A DNA stretch of 64,000 bases from Planctomycetota bacterium (GTDB lineage Bacteria > Planctomycetota > UBA1135 > JADKAF01). Shown piece after piece: positions 16,658 to 25,751 of this stretch; position 1 is the first letter of the stretch; every line of letters starts with the position of its first letter. The notes beneath the pieces were generated by a model that was given only the letters and a program-made list of their open reading frames with translations, was not told the DNA's origin and made no database searches. The stretch lies in NCBI GenBank assembly GCA_016719295.1, contig JADKAF010000001.1, positions 2,604,001-2,668,000 on the forward strand. Reading direction: 5' to 3'. The translations under genes were made by a program, and so were the position numbers.

Positions 16658-17433
16658 GAGCGCGAGTCCTCGAGGCGCGCCACCACGACGCGCTGGAACG
16701 AGAGGATACTCGTGAGCGGCAGCGCCAGCACGGCAGCGTCGAGCGCGAGCAGCCCTCGGGCGAGCCCGCCCTTGCCCGGCAGCCAGCGCAGCGCCGGCAG
16801 GTGATCGGGGAACCCGGCCAGCGCATACGCGAGCCAGCCGAAGGGCCGCGACGCCTCCAGCGCGAAGCCCGCCCCCACGACGAGGCGCTCCAGCTCCCGC
16901 GTGCGGAACGCGCGATCCTCGCGGTCGAAGGCGTGCGCGCGCAGCCGATGCAGCGCGCGCCGCGCGAGCCGGATCCACGGCGCGTCCTCGATCGGCTCGC
17001 TCAGCACGACGCGCCCGCCCGGTCGCAGCACGCGCCGCGCCTCGAGAAGGAAGCGCGCGTGATCGCGCAGGTGATGGAGGCAGCCCTTCAGCACCAGCGC
17101 ATCGAAGCTCGCCGCCGCGAACGGCAGCCGCTCTCCGTCGCCGCGCACCAGGGCGGAGGCACTCGCGCGCTCGCGCGCTCGCGCCAGCATGTCCGCGCTG
17201 AGATCGAGACCGACGACTTGGAAGGCATCGGATCGGCGCGCCAGCAGATCGGCGAGCAGATGCCCCGTGCCGCAGCCCACCTCGAGCACGCGCGCGCCGC
17301 GCGGGACCTCGAGCAGGAGCTCGCGATGCCAGGCCGCGTGGAATGCGCGGCTCGCGGCGTCGCCGTAGCGCCGCTCGTAGCCGGGCGCGATGCGGCGGTG
17401 CAGGTCGATCTGGGAGCGCTGGTTCGCGGTCAC
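16654..17433 (-). CDS. SAM-dependent class I methyltransferase
   Basis: A 259-residue methyltransferase. Motif I is ARVLEVGCGTGHLLADLL, a later acidic turn is VVGLDLSADMLARARE, and the GDGERLPFAAASFDALVLKG region and HHLRDHARFLLEARRVLRPG follow the UbiE/COQ5-like pattern. The C-terminal 50 residues are hydrophobic and may contact the membrane. The GTG at 17433 is the only in-frame start that does not invade the glycosyltransferase gene. The position between a GT2 and the small exported protein suggests modification of a lipid-linked sugar or envelope component, but this is inference. Confidence 0.8.
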   Translation of the reverse strand: MTANQRSQIDLHRRIAPGYERRYGDAASRAFHAAWHRELLLEVPRGARVLEVGCGTGHLLADLLARRSDAFQVVGLDLSADMLARARERASASALVRGDGERLPFAAASFDALVLKGCLHHLRDHARFLLEARRVLRPGGRVVLSEPIEDAPWIRLARRALHRLRAHAFDREDRAFRTRELERLVVGAGFALEASRPFGWLAYALAGFPDHLPALRWLPGKGGLARGLLALDAAVLALPLTSILSFQRVVVARLEDSRS

Positions 17434-17453
17434 GATTCCACGAGCGATGGGCG

Positions 17454-18368
17454 CTACGAGCCGCGCTCTCGCCCCCGCCGCAGCACGAGATCCGCCAACG
17501 CGCCGACCGCGAGGAGCTGCACGAAGGCGACGAAGAGCAGCACGGTCTTGTCGGCGAGGTTCCCTTGCAGCACGTCGTAGACGCCGCAGCCGAGCGCCAG
17601 CAGACCGAAGCACGCCGCGAGCGGCAGGAAGACGCGCAGCGGGTCGAACCAGAGCGCCAAGCGAACGAGCAGCGCGGTGAAGGCCAGCGTGTCGCGCAGC
17701 GGGCGGATCTTCGAGCGGCCGACCCTTCGCGCGAGCGCGACCGGCACCCACTCGACGCGGCGCCCGCGCGCGAGCGCCGACACGGTGATCGTGCTGGTGA
17801 ACGAGAAGCCCTGCGGCAGGAGCTCCCAGCACTCGAGCGCGAGCTCGCGGCGGAAGACGCGGAGGCCCGAGTTGAGATCGGGGATCGCTTCCCCGGTCAC
17901 GGCGCTCGCGAAACGCCGCAGCACGGCCTTCGGTGCGCGACGCAGCGCCGAGCTGCCGTCGGAGCCCTGCCGCTCGCCGATCGCCATGTCCGCGCCGTCG
18001 TCGAGGCGCGCGAGCAAGCGCGCGAGATCGGCCGGCGCATAGGTGCCGTCCGCGTCGAGGATCGCGATCCACGGCGCCTGCGTCGCGCGGATCCCGGTCT
18101 TCAGCGCGGCGCCGTAGCCGCGCCCGACTTCGTGGCGCAGCAGCCGGAGGAACGGCCGGGGCACGAGCTCGATGCGCTCCCGCGAGCCATCGTCGACGAG
18201 GGCCATCTCGAACGCGCGCCCGCGCAGCGCGGCGGCGACGGCATCCACCAGGGCCCCGAGATCGACGCGCTCGTCGCGCACCGGAACCACGACGGCGACG
18301 GCGTGCTCGCGCGTGCGCGGCTCCAGCGTGGTCGCGGTGGGAAGGGTGGCGGTGGGAACGGAGCTCAT
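17454..18368 (-). CDS. Family 2 glycosyltransferase (polyprenyl-phosphate sugar type)
   Basis: A 304-residue GT2 enzyme. AVVVPVRDERVDLGALV opens the domain, ALVDDGS follows, and the metal-binding DxD is in AILDADGTY (Asp105 and Asp107). Residues 150-190 (AIPDLNSGLRVFRRELAL) follow the dolichol-phosphate-mannose-synthase-like pattern. Two hydrophobic segments at about 232-295 end the protein, as in bacterial polyprenyl-phosphate glycosyltransferases. It likely loads a sugar onto polyprenyl phosphate at the cytoplasmic membrane. The methyltransferase follows after 20 bases. Confidence 0.85.
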   Translation of the reverse strand: MSSVPTATLPTATTLEPRTREHAVAVVVPVRDERVDLGALVDAVAAALRGRAFEMALVDDGSRERIELVPRPFLRLLRHEVGRGYGAALKTGIRATQAPWIAILDADGTYAPADLARLLARLDDGADMAIGERQGSDGSSALRRAPKAVLRRFASAVTGEAIPDLNSGLRVFRRELALECWELLPQGFSFTSTITVSALARGRRVEWVPVALARRVGRSKIRPLRDTLAFTALLVRLALWFDPLRVFLPLAACFGLLALGCGVYDVLQGNLADKTVLLFVAFVQLLAVGALADLVLRRGRERGS

Positions 18369-18699
18369 CGGCCGATCGGCTGGTTCTCGGCATGCTAACC
18401 GAAGGGAACGCGCGCTCGCCCGCCCGCGATTCCGCGCGAGGAGGGCATCGATCCGCGGCGCCGCGGCTCTCGGAAGGCGTGCCTCGCCCTCCGATGGACC
18501 TCGACCACTTATCCGCGAGAGCTGGAGTGCACCGCGCGCGAGCTGCGCGCGCGCGTCCCTCGAGCTTCGCCACCTTCGTCACGACCGATCCCGAGGGACG
18601 CGTCGTGCTCACCGGCCTCCGCACACGGGAGCTCCCTCTGCTCGCGCGCCTCGATGGCTGGTGCGCGGCGCTCCCCGTCGCCGCGGACGCTCGTTCCTC
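18369..18699. other. 331-base spacer with no convincing gene
   Basis: This lies between the start of the GT2 gene and the end of the GT9 gene, both on the minus strand. A TAGCAT hexamer at 18392-18397 (minus) could be a -10 for GT2 with a leader of about 17 bases, but no -35 is seen. Open frames across it are Arg/Ala-rich shadows without family signals. Confidence 0.4.
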
Positions 18700-19581
18700 T
18701 CAGAGCCTGCACAGCAGCTCCTGCAACGCGGCACGCGCTTCGTCGAGCGTCGCCGGCGCCCCGCGTTCGCCGAGCGCGCGCACGCGCGGGCCGTAGGGTT
18801 CCCAAGCGCGCTCGTCCGAGGCTTGGAAGAGCGCGAGCGTGGGAACGCCCATCAGCGCCGCGAGGTGCATGAGGCCGCTGTCGTTGCCGAGGTAGAGCGC
18901 GGCGGAGGCGAGCTCGCGCACGAGGGCCTCGAGCTCCAAGCGCTGCGGAGCGATGCCCGCGGCGCGCAGCTCGGCTTCGCAGCGCTCGTCCTCGGCTTCG
19001 CCGAGCGCGAAGGAGCACGGCAGGCCGCGGTCCTCGAGCTCGCGCGCGAGTGCTAGGAAGTTCGCGAGCGGCCAGTTCTTCGCGCGGCCGCCGCTGCCGG
19101 GATGGATCCACGCGCGCCTCGGCGCCTCGCCCCGTCGCAGCGCGGCGAGCGGCGCGCTCATCGGCTCGGGCAACGGGCCGAAGACGCGCGCGCACGCCGC
19201 GTGCAGATAGCGCCAGACCGGCAGCCCGCCTTCACGAGGGAACGGCGCGCGATCGACGGCGCCGCGGCGGAGGGTGCTCGCGATCTCGGGCCGCAGCGCG
19301 CCGAAGCCGAAGGAGAGCAAGGAGTCGCCGCCCTCGAGCTCGCGCGCGAGGCGCTCCGCCCCGGCGGTGCCGGGAGCGAAGGCGCGCCAGGCTTCGCTGG
19401 CCTCGACATCGACCGCGCGATCGAGGAGTCCGGCGGCTCGCAGGATCTCGAGCGCCCGGCCGCGGCCGAGCGCGGCGAGCTCGCGCGCGGGATGAGCCGC
19501 GCGCAGCGCGGCGAGCGCGGGCGCGAGGACGAAGACATCGCCCAGGGCGCCGCCGCGGGCGATCCAGAGCGCGCCGCTCAT
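18700..19581 (-). CDS. Family 9 glycosyltransferase (heptosyltransferase-like)
   Basis: A 293-residue GT9 protein, the ADP-heptose:LPS heptosyltransferase family, acting on the cytoplasmic face of the inner membrane. The N-terminal ARGGALGDVFVLAPALAAL matches the GxxGD start of the family, AWIHPGSGGRAKNWP carries the nucleotide-binding turn, and ALYLGNDSGLMHLAALMGVP is the C-terminal signature. It is shorter than the usual 320-350 residues. It lies 22 bases after the PilZ stop, so the two may be co-transcribed. The sugar is not determined. Confidence 0.85.
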   Translation of the reverse strand: MSGALWIARGGALGDVFVLAPALAALRAAHPARELAALGRGRALEILRAAGLLDRAVDVEASEAWRAFAPGTAGAERLARELEGGDSLLSFGFGALRPEIASTLRRGAVDRAPFPREGGLPVWRYLHAACARVFGPLPEPMSAPLAALRRGEAPRRAWIHPGSGGRAKNWPLANFLALARELEDRGLPCSFALGEAEDERCEAELRAAGIAPQRLELEALVRELASAALYLGNDSGLMHLAALMGVPTLALFQASDERAWEPYGPRVRALGERGAPATLDEARAALQELLCRL

Positions 19582-19603
19582 ATGCGGCGCTCCGCGAGCG
19601 GCG

Positions 19604-19918
19604 TCAGCTCGAGAGGACCCGGGGATCGATGCGCTGGTCGAAGCGCACGGCGAGGACGAGCTTGCCGTCGGTGACCGAGTCGAGGCGCACGAGGCGCCCG
19701 GGCAGCTCGACCTCGCCCTCGGGACCGAGGCGCACGCGCACCCGGAGATCCGACTCGAGGAAGAAGCAGATGCCCTGCGCGCTGAGGTCCTGCGCGGCGC
19801 CGCGGAAGGAGCCGGCGTCGAGCACGAGCTGGACCGGAGTCTCGGTCGGGATGCGGGGATCCCGCCGGCGATTGGCCGTGTCGGTGGCCCCTTCGTGTTC
19901 GGGTTCGGGCTTCGGCAT
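19604..19918 (-). CDS. PilZ-domain protein
   Basis: A 104-residue protein, nearly all a PilZ domain. NRRRDPRIPTETPVQLVL holds the basic RxxxR region, and AAQDLSAQGICFFLE matches the D/NxSxxG motif. Together these form a c-di-GMP binding surface in the family. The open frame runs further upstream, but the ATG at 19918 (MPKPEPEHEG) fits domain limits. It lies 22 bases before the GT9 gene, so it could control that enzyme or a secretion step. No diguanylate cyclase is in the window. It is divergent from the gene at 20089. Confidence 0.78.
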   Translation of the reverse strand: MPKPEPEHEGATDTANRRRDPRIPTETPVQLVLDAGSFRGAAQDLSAQGICFFLESDLRVRVRLGPEGEVELPGRLVRLDSVTDGKLVLAVRFDQRIDPRVLSS

Positions 19919-20088
19919 CGGAGGTGTCCGCGGGAGGCTGGGCACTCCTTGCTTCGGACGGCCCGGCCAGAGGGGTGAGCGCGCGGGGCCTTTTTCTTGG
20001 CCCTGCCGAGGTGGGCCGCTCCCCCTCCGGTATCTTGCCGCGCGCCGCGACGCTCTCCGCCAGCCCGAGAACCGCCCCCCGCTCACCC

Positions 20089-21357
20089 ATGCTCACTTCG
20101 CTCCTCCCGCGCTCCGTCCAGAGCTTCGCCCTCGCCGCCTTCGCCTCCGCCGGGCTCGCCGCCGGCGCGCGCGCCAACGACGAGGAGCGCCTCGACCGCA
20201 TCGTGCTGAGCAGCGGCAAGGAGATCCCCTGCCGCGTGCTCCACGAGGGCCCCGACACGATCGTCTACGACGACGGCAAGCGCCATGAGCTGAAGCGCGC
20301 GGAAGTGCGCGAGATCCAGAGCGTGGAGCGCGGCCTCCGGGAGTTCCTCACCAAGCTCGATGCGACGTCGAAGAGCGACGCGAAGGCGCTCGCCGAGCTC
20401 GCGCGCTGGTGCGAGGAGGAAGCGCTGCTTGGCGAGGCCACCGCGACCTGGATCCGCGTCGTCGCCGCCGACCCCGAGAACGAAGAAGCCTGGTCGAAGC
20501 TCGGCGCGGTGAAGAGCAAGAAGGGCTGGCGCGTGCGCCAGCGCAGCCGACTCGTCACCATCGAGGAGTACAGGAAGGGCCTCGCCGAGTGGAAGAACGC
20601 GTTCGAGCTCCGCACCGGGCACTACCTGCTGCGCACGAACATCCCGCCGCGGAACGCCGTCGACCTCGCCGCTTCGATCGAGCGCGTGCATCAGGCCTAC
20701 TACGACATGATGGGCCAGGTGCTGCCGCTCTACGTGTTCGACGAGTTCCCGGAGATCCATGTCCACATCAACACGAGCGGCATGCCCTCTCCGCCGCACC
20801 CCGGCGACAAGGCCTGGTTCGAAGCCGGCTCGAATACGCTCTACATCGACGCCGAGCAGGAAGGCTCGGAGATCGAAGCCGTGCGGCGCATGGCCGATCT
20901 CCTGACCTACAACTCGTTCCGTCGCACGATCGGCAAGCAAGGCGCGATGCCGGCGTGGGTGCAGGAGGGTCTCGGGCAGGCGTTCGCAGGCGCGAGCCGT
21001 CGCGGCGACGACGGGGTCCGCTTCGAGTTCGGCGTGCCGGTGGCGACGCTGTTCAAGCGCCACGCCCAGGATCCCAAGCCCGCGCGCCTGCAGCTCCTGC
21101 TCGGATCCGGCTTCGCCGCGTACCGCTCTGGCAGCGATGCCGAACGCCTCGTCGCGCAGGCCTACACGCTGGTCCAGTACCTCGTGCACGGCGAGCAGGG
21201 GAAGCACCGCGCCGGCTTCGCGAGCTATCTGCAGTCCGCGTTCGGCGGCCAAGACTCGCTAGGTCACCTCGAGCAAGCGCTGGGCCTGAAGTCCGAGGCG
21301 CTGGAAGCCGGCTGGAAGGCCTATGTGGAGCAGAACGCAGGCCAGAAGCCGAAGTAG
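20089..21357 (+). CDS. Secreted SH3-like/peptidase-MA-like protein lacking HExxH
   Basis: A 422-residue protein with a signal peptide (MLTSLLPRSVQSFALAAFAS, cleavage near ARAND). Residues 38-80 (RIVLSSGKEIPCRVL, YDDGKRHELKRAEVREIQSV) form the same type of small beta domain as the protein at 14183-15253. A helical segment follows. The C-terminal half has the layout of the peptidase-MA/DUF1570 fold, with PLYVFDEFPEIHVHI, then AMPAWVQEGLGQAFAG for the usual PxWLxEGLA. The helix that should hold HExxH reads RRMADLLTYNSF, so metal ligands are lost. It is probably a non-enzymatic relative. It stands alone, ending at two hairpins. Confidence 0.7.
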   Translation: MLTSLLPRSVQSFALAAFASAGLAAGARANDEERLDRIVLSSGKEIPCRVLHEGPDTIVYDDGKRHELKRAEVREIQSVERGLREFLTKLDATSKSDAKALAELARWCEEEALLGEATATWIRVVAADPENEEAWSKLGAVKSKKGWRVRQRSRLVTIEEYRKGLAEWKNAFELRTGHYLLRTNIPPRNAVDLAASIERVHQAYYDMMGQVLPLYVFDEFPEIHVHINTSGMPSPPHPGDKAWFEAGSNTLYIDAEQEGSEIEAVRRMADLLTYNSFRRTIGKQGAMPAWVQEGLGQAFAGASRRGDDGVRFEFGVPVATLFKRHAQDPKPARLQLLLGSGFAAYRSGSDAERLVAQAYTLVQYLVHGEQGKHRAGFASYLQSAFGGQDSLGHLEQALGLKSEALEAGWKAYVEQNAGQKPK

Positions 21358-21385
21358 CGACGATGAGCGCGCGAAGGCTCAGAGA

Positions 21386-21433
21386 GTGAGCAAGGCTTGC
21401 TCACGAACGGGCTGCAGCGCCGTCAGGCGCTGC
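21386..21433. terminator. Two hairpins between convergent genes
   Basis: GTGAGCAA/TTGCTCAC around GGC (21386-21404) and GCAGCGCC/GGCGCTGC around GTCA (21414-21433) lie between the stop at 21357 (+) and the stop at 21481 (-). Neither has a T tract, so termination is only likely from position. Confidence 0.45.
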
Positions 21434-21480
21434 GCCAGCAGGTATCCCAGAGGCTGTATGCTCGATTTCTGCTCAGCCTC

Positions 21481-22215
21481 TCAGCGGCCTCTCGCGCGCG
21501 CCGCGACCCGGAGCTGACAGAGCTTCCGCGCGAGCAGCAGCCCGAGCAGGCCGAGCAGCACCCAGCCGGCGATGCGGAAGGACGGATGCTGCGCGGAAGC
21601 GCGGAACTCCTCGCCGAGGAGATCCGCGCCGAGCGCGAAGCCGAACCCGCCGAGGGCGCCGCCGAGGCAGATCGCGAGCACCAGCTTCACGCGGTGCATG
21701 CCCATCGCGTTCCCGAGGATCGTGCCCACGATCGCGCCGGTACCGCTCACGGGGAAGAAGACGAAGGCCACCATGCCGACGAACGCGACGCGCCGGAACC
21801 ACGGTCGCTCGACGAGGAGCTGCTTCCCGCGCAGGCGCGCGTCGGCGACCTTGGCGCCGACGATCGGCAGCCGGCACATCAGGTCGAAGTTCGTGGTCAT
21901 GAGGATCGCCGTCGCCGCATCGAGATAGAAGACGATCGCACCGAGCAGATAGGGCGAGTACTCGGGGAGCTCGAAGCCCCACAGCGTGCGCCCCGAAGCG
22001 AAGGCGAGGAAGACCGCGAACTTGCCGAGCACGGTCACGGTGGCGATCGCGACGAGCACGAGCAACGCCGCGTAGGTCGGTCCGCGGAGCACCGCTGCCA
22101 ACAGGAGCAGCGCGAGCGAGAGTCCGACGACGCCCCACAGCGCGCGCAGCCGCAAGGAGCGCGAGATCGCGATCTCCGGATGCAGCGGAGGGCGCCTGGA
22201 ACGGCGCGCGCTCAT
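21481..22215 (-). CDS. Small multidrug-export-type membrane protein
   Basis: A 244-residue inner-membrane protein with about six hydrophobic segments. The core PWFRRVAFVGMVAFVFF-PVSGTGAIVGTILGNAMGM matches the family annotated as small multidrug export proteins. Real transport substrates are mostly unproven. The start ATG overlaps by four bases (ATGA) the stop that the DUF2961 gene reaches only after frame correction. In the uncorrected reading the DUF2961 frame runs straight into this gene, giving a false fusion. Confidence 0.75.
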   Translation of the reverse strand: MSARRSRRPPLHPEIAISRSLRLRALWGVVGLSLALLLLAAVLRGPTYAALLVLVAIATVTVLGKFAVFLAFASGRTLWGFELPEYSPYLLGAIVFYLDAATAILMTTNFDLMCRLPIVGAKVADARLRGKQLLVERPWFRRVAFVGMVAFVFFPVSGTGAIVGTILGNAMGMHRVKLVLAICLGGALGGFGFALGADLLGEEFRASAQHPSFRIAGWVLLGLLGLLLARKLCQLRVAARARGR

Positions 22216-24909
22216 CGCAGGCGGGAGACCGCGCGGTACTCGCAGGCGTTCCACTCCGCGGAGAGGGGCTCGATCTCGATCTCGATCGCGCTCTTGCCGG
22301 CGGTGAGCGCCTCCGGCAACGCGTGCTCGCTCTCGCGCCAGCGGCGCCAGATGTTGCGGCTCGCCGTGTGCCAGATCCCCGCGTCGACGCCATCGACACG
22401 GACGCGCGCGCTGGCCGGGGCCGAAGTGGTTCGGCGCCTGCGGATACGGCACGCCGTCCGCGGCGTCGAAGACGCGGCGCAGCCAGACGCCGCGGTTCGC
22501 GGGATCGACGCTCAAGCGGAAGCGCGTGAGCCCGGGCTCGCGCCGCCCATCGAAGGACAGCTCCGGCTCCAAGCGCTCGCCCTCGAAGCGCGAGGGGAAC
22601 GCCGCGACGTAGCTCGAGCCCGCGCTCGCGTAGGAATGCAGGACCTCGGAGAGCGGGTCGCCGACATCGAGCTGGTCCGTGAGCTGCGCCGCGAGCTCGG
22701 CGCGGTGGTAGGCATACGCCACGCTGAGGTAGCGCGCGCCGTCATAGCCCTCGGGCCCCTGCTCCACGCCGTAGCGGAGCTGGCTCGCGTACGGGATCGG
22801 ATCGCCCACCATCACGCGGTAGCCCGAAGTGTAATCGGCGAGCGTGCCGATCCTCCGCGCGGGGAAGCCGTGCAGCGGGAGCGCGAAGGGCAGGGCGAAC
22901 TCGGCCTCGTACCAGCCCCAGTTCCAGATCTCCTCGGTCCCGGTGCCGTGGTGCGTCGGCGTGCGCAATCCATCGACGTGTACGTGCTCGTCGCCCTCGA
23001 GATAGGTGCGCTGCTGCGGCGCGCCGAGCAGGCCATCCGAGCCCACGACCATCGAGAGGCCGACCAGCTTGCCGTGGCCCACCGCGTCGTAGAGCACGTG
23101 GTCGCGCAGCTCGAGCCACTGCGAGATCGGCGGCGGGCGATCCTCGCGGAGCTGCGCGCGGAAGGTGCCGAAGCGCCCGCCGTAGGGCACGGGCAGATGG
23201 TGCACGAGGACGCGCAGCGATGCCGCTGCGCGGCCGGCGTTCCGCACGCGGAGGATGGCGCCGTCCGCGAACGGCATCGGCCACCAGCAGCGATAGCTGC
23301 CGCCGGGAGTGAGCTCGAAGAGCAACCCGCGCACGGGCGCTTCGCCGAGCCCCGAGCCGAAGAAGAGATCGAGCGGACAATCCACGTCCGGGACGCTCGC
23401 GCCATCGAAGGCGATCTCGAGGCGCAGATCCGAGACGAGCGCGCGCGTAGCCGCGTCGGGGAGGATCTCGAGCGCCGCGATCCAGCCGGGCCCCTCGCGC
23501 TGGAACGCGATCCCGCTCGCGCCGGGCGCGAGCTCGAGCGAGCGGCGCAGCTTGACCGCATGCTCGACCGCGGCATGCGGAGCGGTTCCCTGCGCGCGAA
23601 GCAGCGCTTCGAGAGCTGCGAAGTTCGCCGCGGCCGGAGCGAAGCTCGGCTGCGCATCGTCCGCCTCGAGACGCCGCCAGGAGAAGTGCAGATAGAACGC
23701 CGGTCCCGTCGTGCGCACGACGAGCCGCCGCGCGAAGGGGATCGGCGTGTAGACGAACGGCCCGCCGGGCGAGACCGTGTCGTCGCCGACCACCGGCGCC
23801 AGGAACGGCGCGCTGGTACCCGTGACGAGCTCGCGCACCGGCAGATCGATGCGCGGCGTGCTCTCGTCGTCGAAGAAGAAGAGCACCCGGTAGCGCTCGG
23901 CGTCGGGCAGGTAGCCGAGATGGGAGCCCGGCGTCGAGCGGAACGCGAAGTGGATGCGCTCCACGACGCCGGGGCCTTCCTGATCGAACACGACGGCTTC
24001 CGCGCCCTCGATGCGGAGGATCGTGTGGAAGCCCGAGAGACCATCGTCATTGCCGGCGGTGCGATCGAACGAAGACTCCTGGAAGCTCCGAGAGCTGTCC
24101 TCGAGTTCCGCGAGCCGATGCAGGCGACGCCACGGCTCGAGGCTCTCGCCCGCGAACGGGAATGCCTCCAGGGGCGCGGGTGCGAGCTCGAGGTCCACTT
24201 CGCGCGGAGGGAGCTTCTCGGCGCGCGCGCGCAGCGCGAGCTGGAGCGGCGCATCATCGCCTTCCGCGTCCGCGATGCGCACCGCATACGCGCCGCTCTC
24301 GGGAGCGACGAAGCTCACGTCGAGCAGGCCTTCCACGCTGCGATCGATGCGAAACGCGACTTCTTCGCCGCTCGGCGCGATCAGGTCCACCAAGCTCGGA
24401 ACGTAGCTCGTGCCCTTCGGCGCGGTGAAGCGCACCGACACTTCGTCACCGCGCGTCGCGCGCAGCTCGAAGGCCGCGCCCGCGCCCTCGTCCACCGCGC
24501 TCGCGCGCTGGCGCAGCGGTCCGCGCACGCGCAGCGCGAGCTCGTAGCGCCCCGCGCGCGAGGCCTCGACGGCGAGGTAGTGCGGCCCGCTCTCGGCGAG
24601 CAGCAGAGAGCGCACGCGCGAACGCCCGAGGCGCACGCGCAGCGACGCGCCGAGCTCGACGCGACCGCTCGGAGCGTAGAGCGCGAGCGAGCCGTCGCCG
24701 TCGCCCTCCCACCGCACGTCGAGATCGAGGCGCGTGCCGGCCGCGGCGCGCAGCACGAGCACGTCGCGGCCGCCCGCGGCGAGCTGATTCGAGATGCGCT
24801 CGCCGCCGCGCACGAGGAGCCAGTTCTCCTCGGCCTGCGCGACGGCGCGTGCGGAGCAGCCGAGCGCGAGCGACGCGAGCCATAGCCCGACGATGAGACA
24901 GCGCTTCAT
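22212..24909 (-). CDS. DUF2961/GH172-like secreted protein, one-base frameshift near 22411-22422
   Basis: The start MKRCLIVGLWLASLALGC overlaps the methyltransferase stop (ATGA). A lipobox-like or signal-peptide N-terminus is followed by about 200 residues of beta-sandwich repeats and then the DUF2961 domain, known as glycoside hydrolase family 172. Its marks are DQEGPGVVERIHFAF, FFFDDESTPRIDLPV, WPMPFADGAILRV and HHGTGTEEIWNWGWYEAEF. After PYPQAPNHFGP the frame becomes Arg-rich. In the next frame it continues ASARVRVDGVDAGIWHTASR to AEWNACEYRAVSRLR and stops at 22212. Removing one G/C in GGCCCCGGCC restores 898 residues and an ATGA overlap with the next gene. It may be a sequencing error, a real mutation or recoding. 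Confidence 0.75.
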
Positions 24910-25751
24910 CCGCAGGCCTCGAAGTAGAGCCGATGGCCCTTGCCGACGCGCCCCGCACGCCAACCCTCGAAGGCCTCGCGGAGGCGTCCCATGCGCCGGC
25001 TCTCGTCGCGAAAGCCCTGCGTGCGCACGGCGACGTCGCGGAAGCCGGCCCGCTCGAGCAGCGCGCGGAGGTTCCGCGGATCGAAGAAGCTCAGGTGTCC
25101 GCCCATGCCGAGGTAGCGCCAGCGCGCTTGCGCGCGCTCGAAGGTCCAGGAGTCGAGGTTCAGGGTGAGGCCGAAGAGCACGCCGCCGGGAGCGACCGCC
25201 TGGCGCAACGCGCGCAGCGCCTCCAGCGGGCGCGGCAGGTGCTCGAGCAGCGCATTCGCGCGCACGAGCGCGAAGCGCTCGCCGAGCGCGGCGCAGAGCT
25301 CGAGCGAACCGGTGCGCACCTCGAGCCCCAAGGCCTCGCGCGCATGCCGCGCCGCGACCTCCGATACCTCGACGCCGAGCGCGCGATGGCCGAGGGCACG
25401 CGCGGCGACGAGGAAGCCGCCGACGCCGCAGCCGACGTCCAGGACGTCGATCGCAGCGCCTCGCGGTCGCTCGACGCGACGGCGCTCGCGGCGGATCTGC
25501 GCGCGATAGTGCGCCTGCTTTCGCGGCTCCAGCGTGCGCGCGATCTCGCGCTCGAGCCACGCCGCCTCGAAGAGCCCGTCGTAGAGCGCCGCGGGATCGA
25601 AGGCGGCGAGCTCGGCGCGCACGAGCGCGCAGCCCGCGCAGCGCTCGTAGCGGTAGCCGGCCTTCTCGAGCAGAGGCCTCCAGTCGCGCCCGGCGCAGAG
25701 CTCGCAGGGCTCGACCATGGCCGGCGCGGCAGCGAGCGCGCCCGCGCTCAT
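24906..25751 (-). CDS. Class I methyltransferase with N-terminal zinc ribbon
   Basis: A 281-residue protein. Residues 15-45 form a CxxC...CxxC zinc-ribbon-like module (VEPCELCAGRDW, YERCAGCALVRAE). The methyltransferase domain has IDVLDVGCGVGGFLVAARAL as motif I, GVEVSEVAARHAREALG, and VRANALLEHLPRPLEALR. This arrangement resembles methyltransferases that act on nucleotide-linked or polysaccharide sugars (methyltransf-23 type with Zn-binding N-terminus). Both ends overlap neighbours by four bases, so it is embedded in the HutI-to-exporter run. Substrate unknown. Confidence 0.82.
   Translation of the reverse strand: MSAGALAAAPAMVEPCELCAGRDWRPLLEKAGYRYERCAGCALVRAELAAFDPAALYDGLFEAAWLEREIARTLEPRKQAHYRAQIRRERRRVERPRGAAIDVLDVGCGVGGFLVAARALGHRALGVEVSEVAARHAREALGLEVRTGSLELCAALGERFALVRANALLEHLPRPLEALRALRQAVAPGGVLFGLTLNLDSWTFERAQARWRYLGMGGHLSFFDPRNLRALLERAGFRDVAVRTQGFRDESRRMGRLREAFEGWRAGRVGKGHRLYFEACG

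Noticed and set aside
18369..18796. Plus-strand frame with TFVTTDPEGRVVLTGLRTREL in the GT2/GT9 gap
   Set aside because: The short plausible stretch has no matching family, no ribosome site, and runs into the antisense of GT9.
21397..24885. 1162-residue plus-strand open frame
   Set aside because: It is antisense to the small-exporter and GH172 genes, full of Arg, Glu and Ala, and has no domain.
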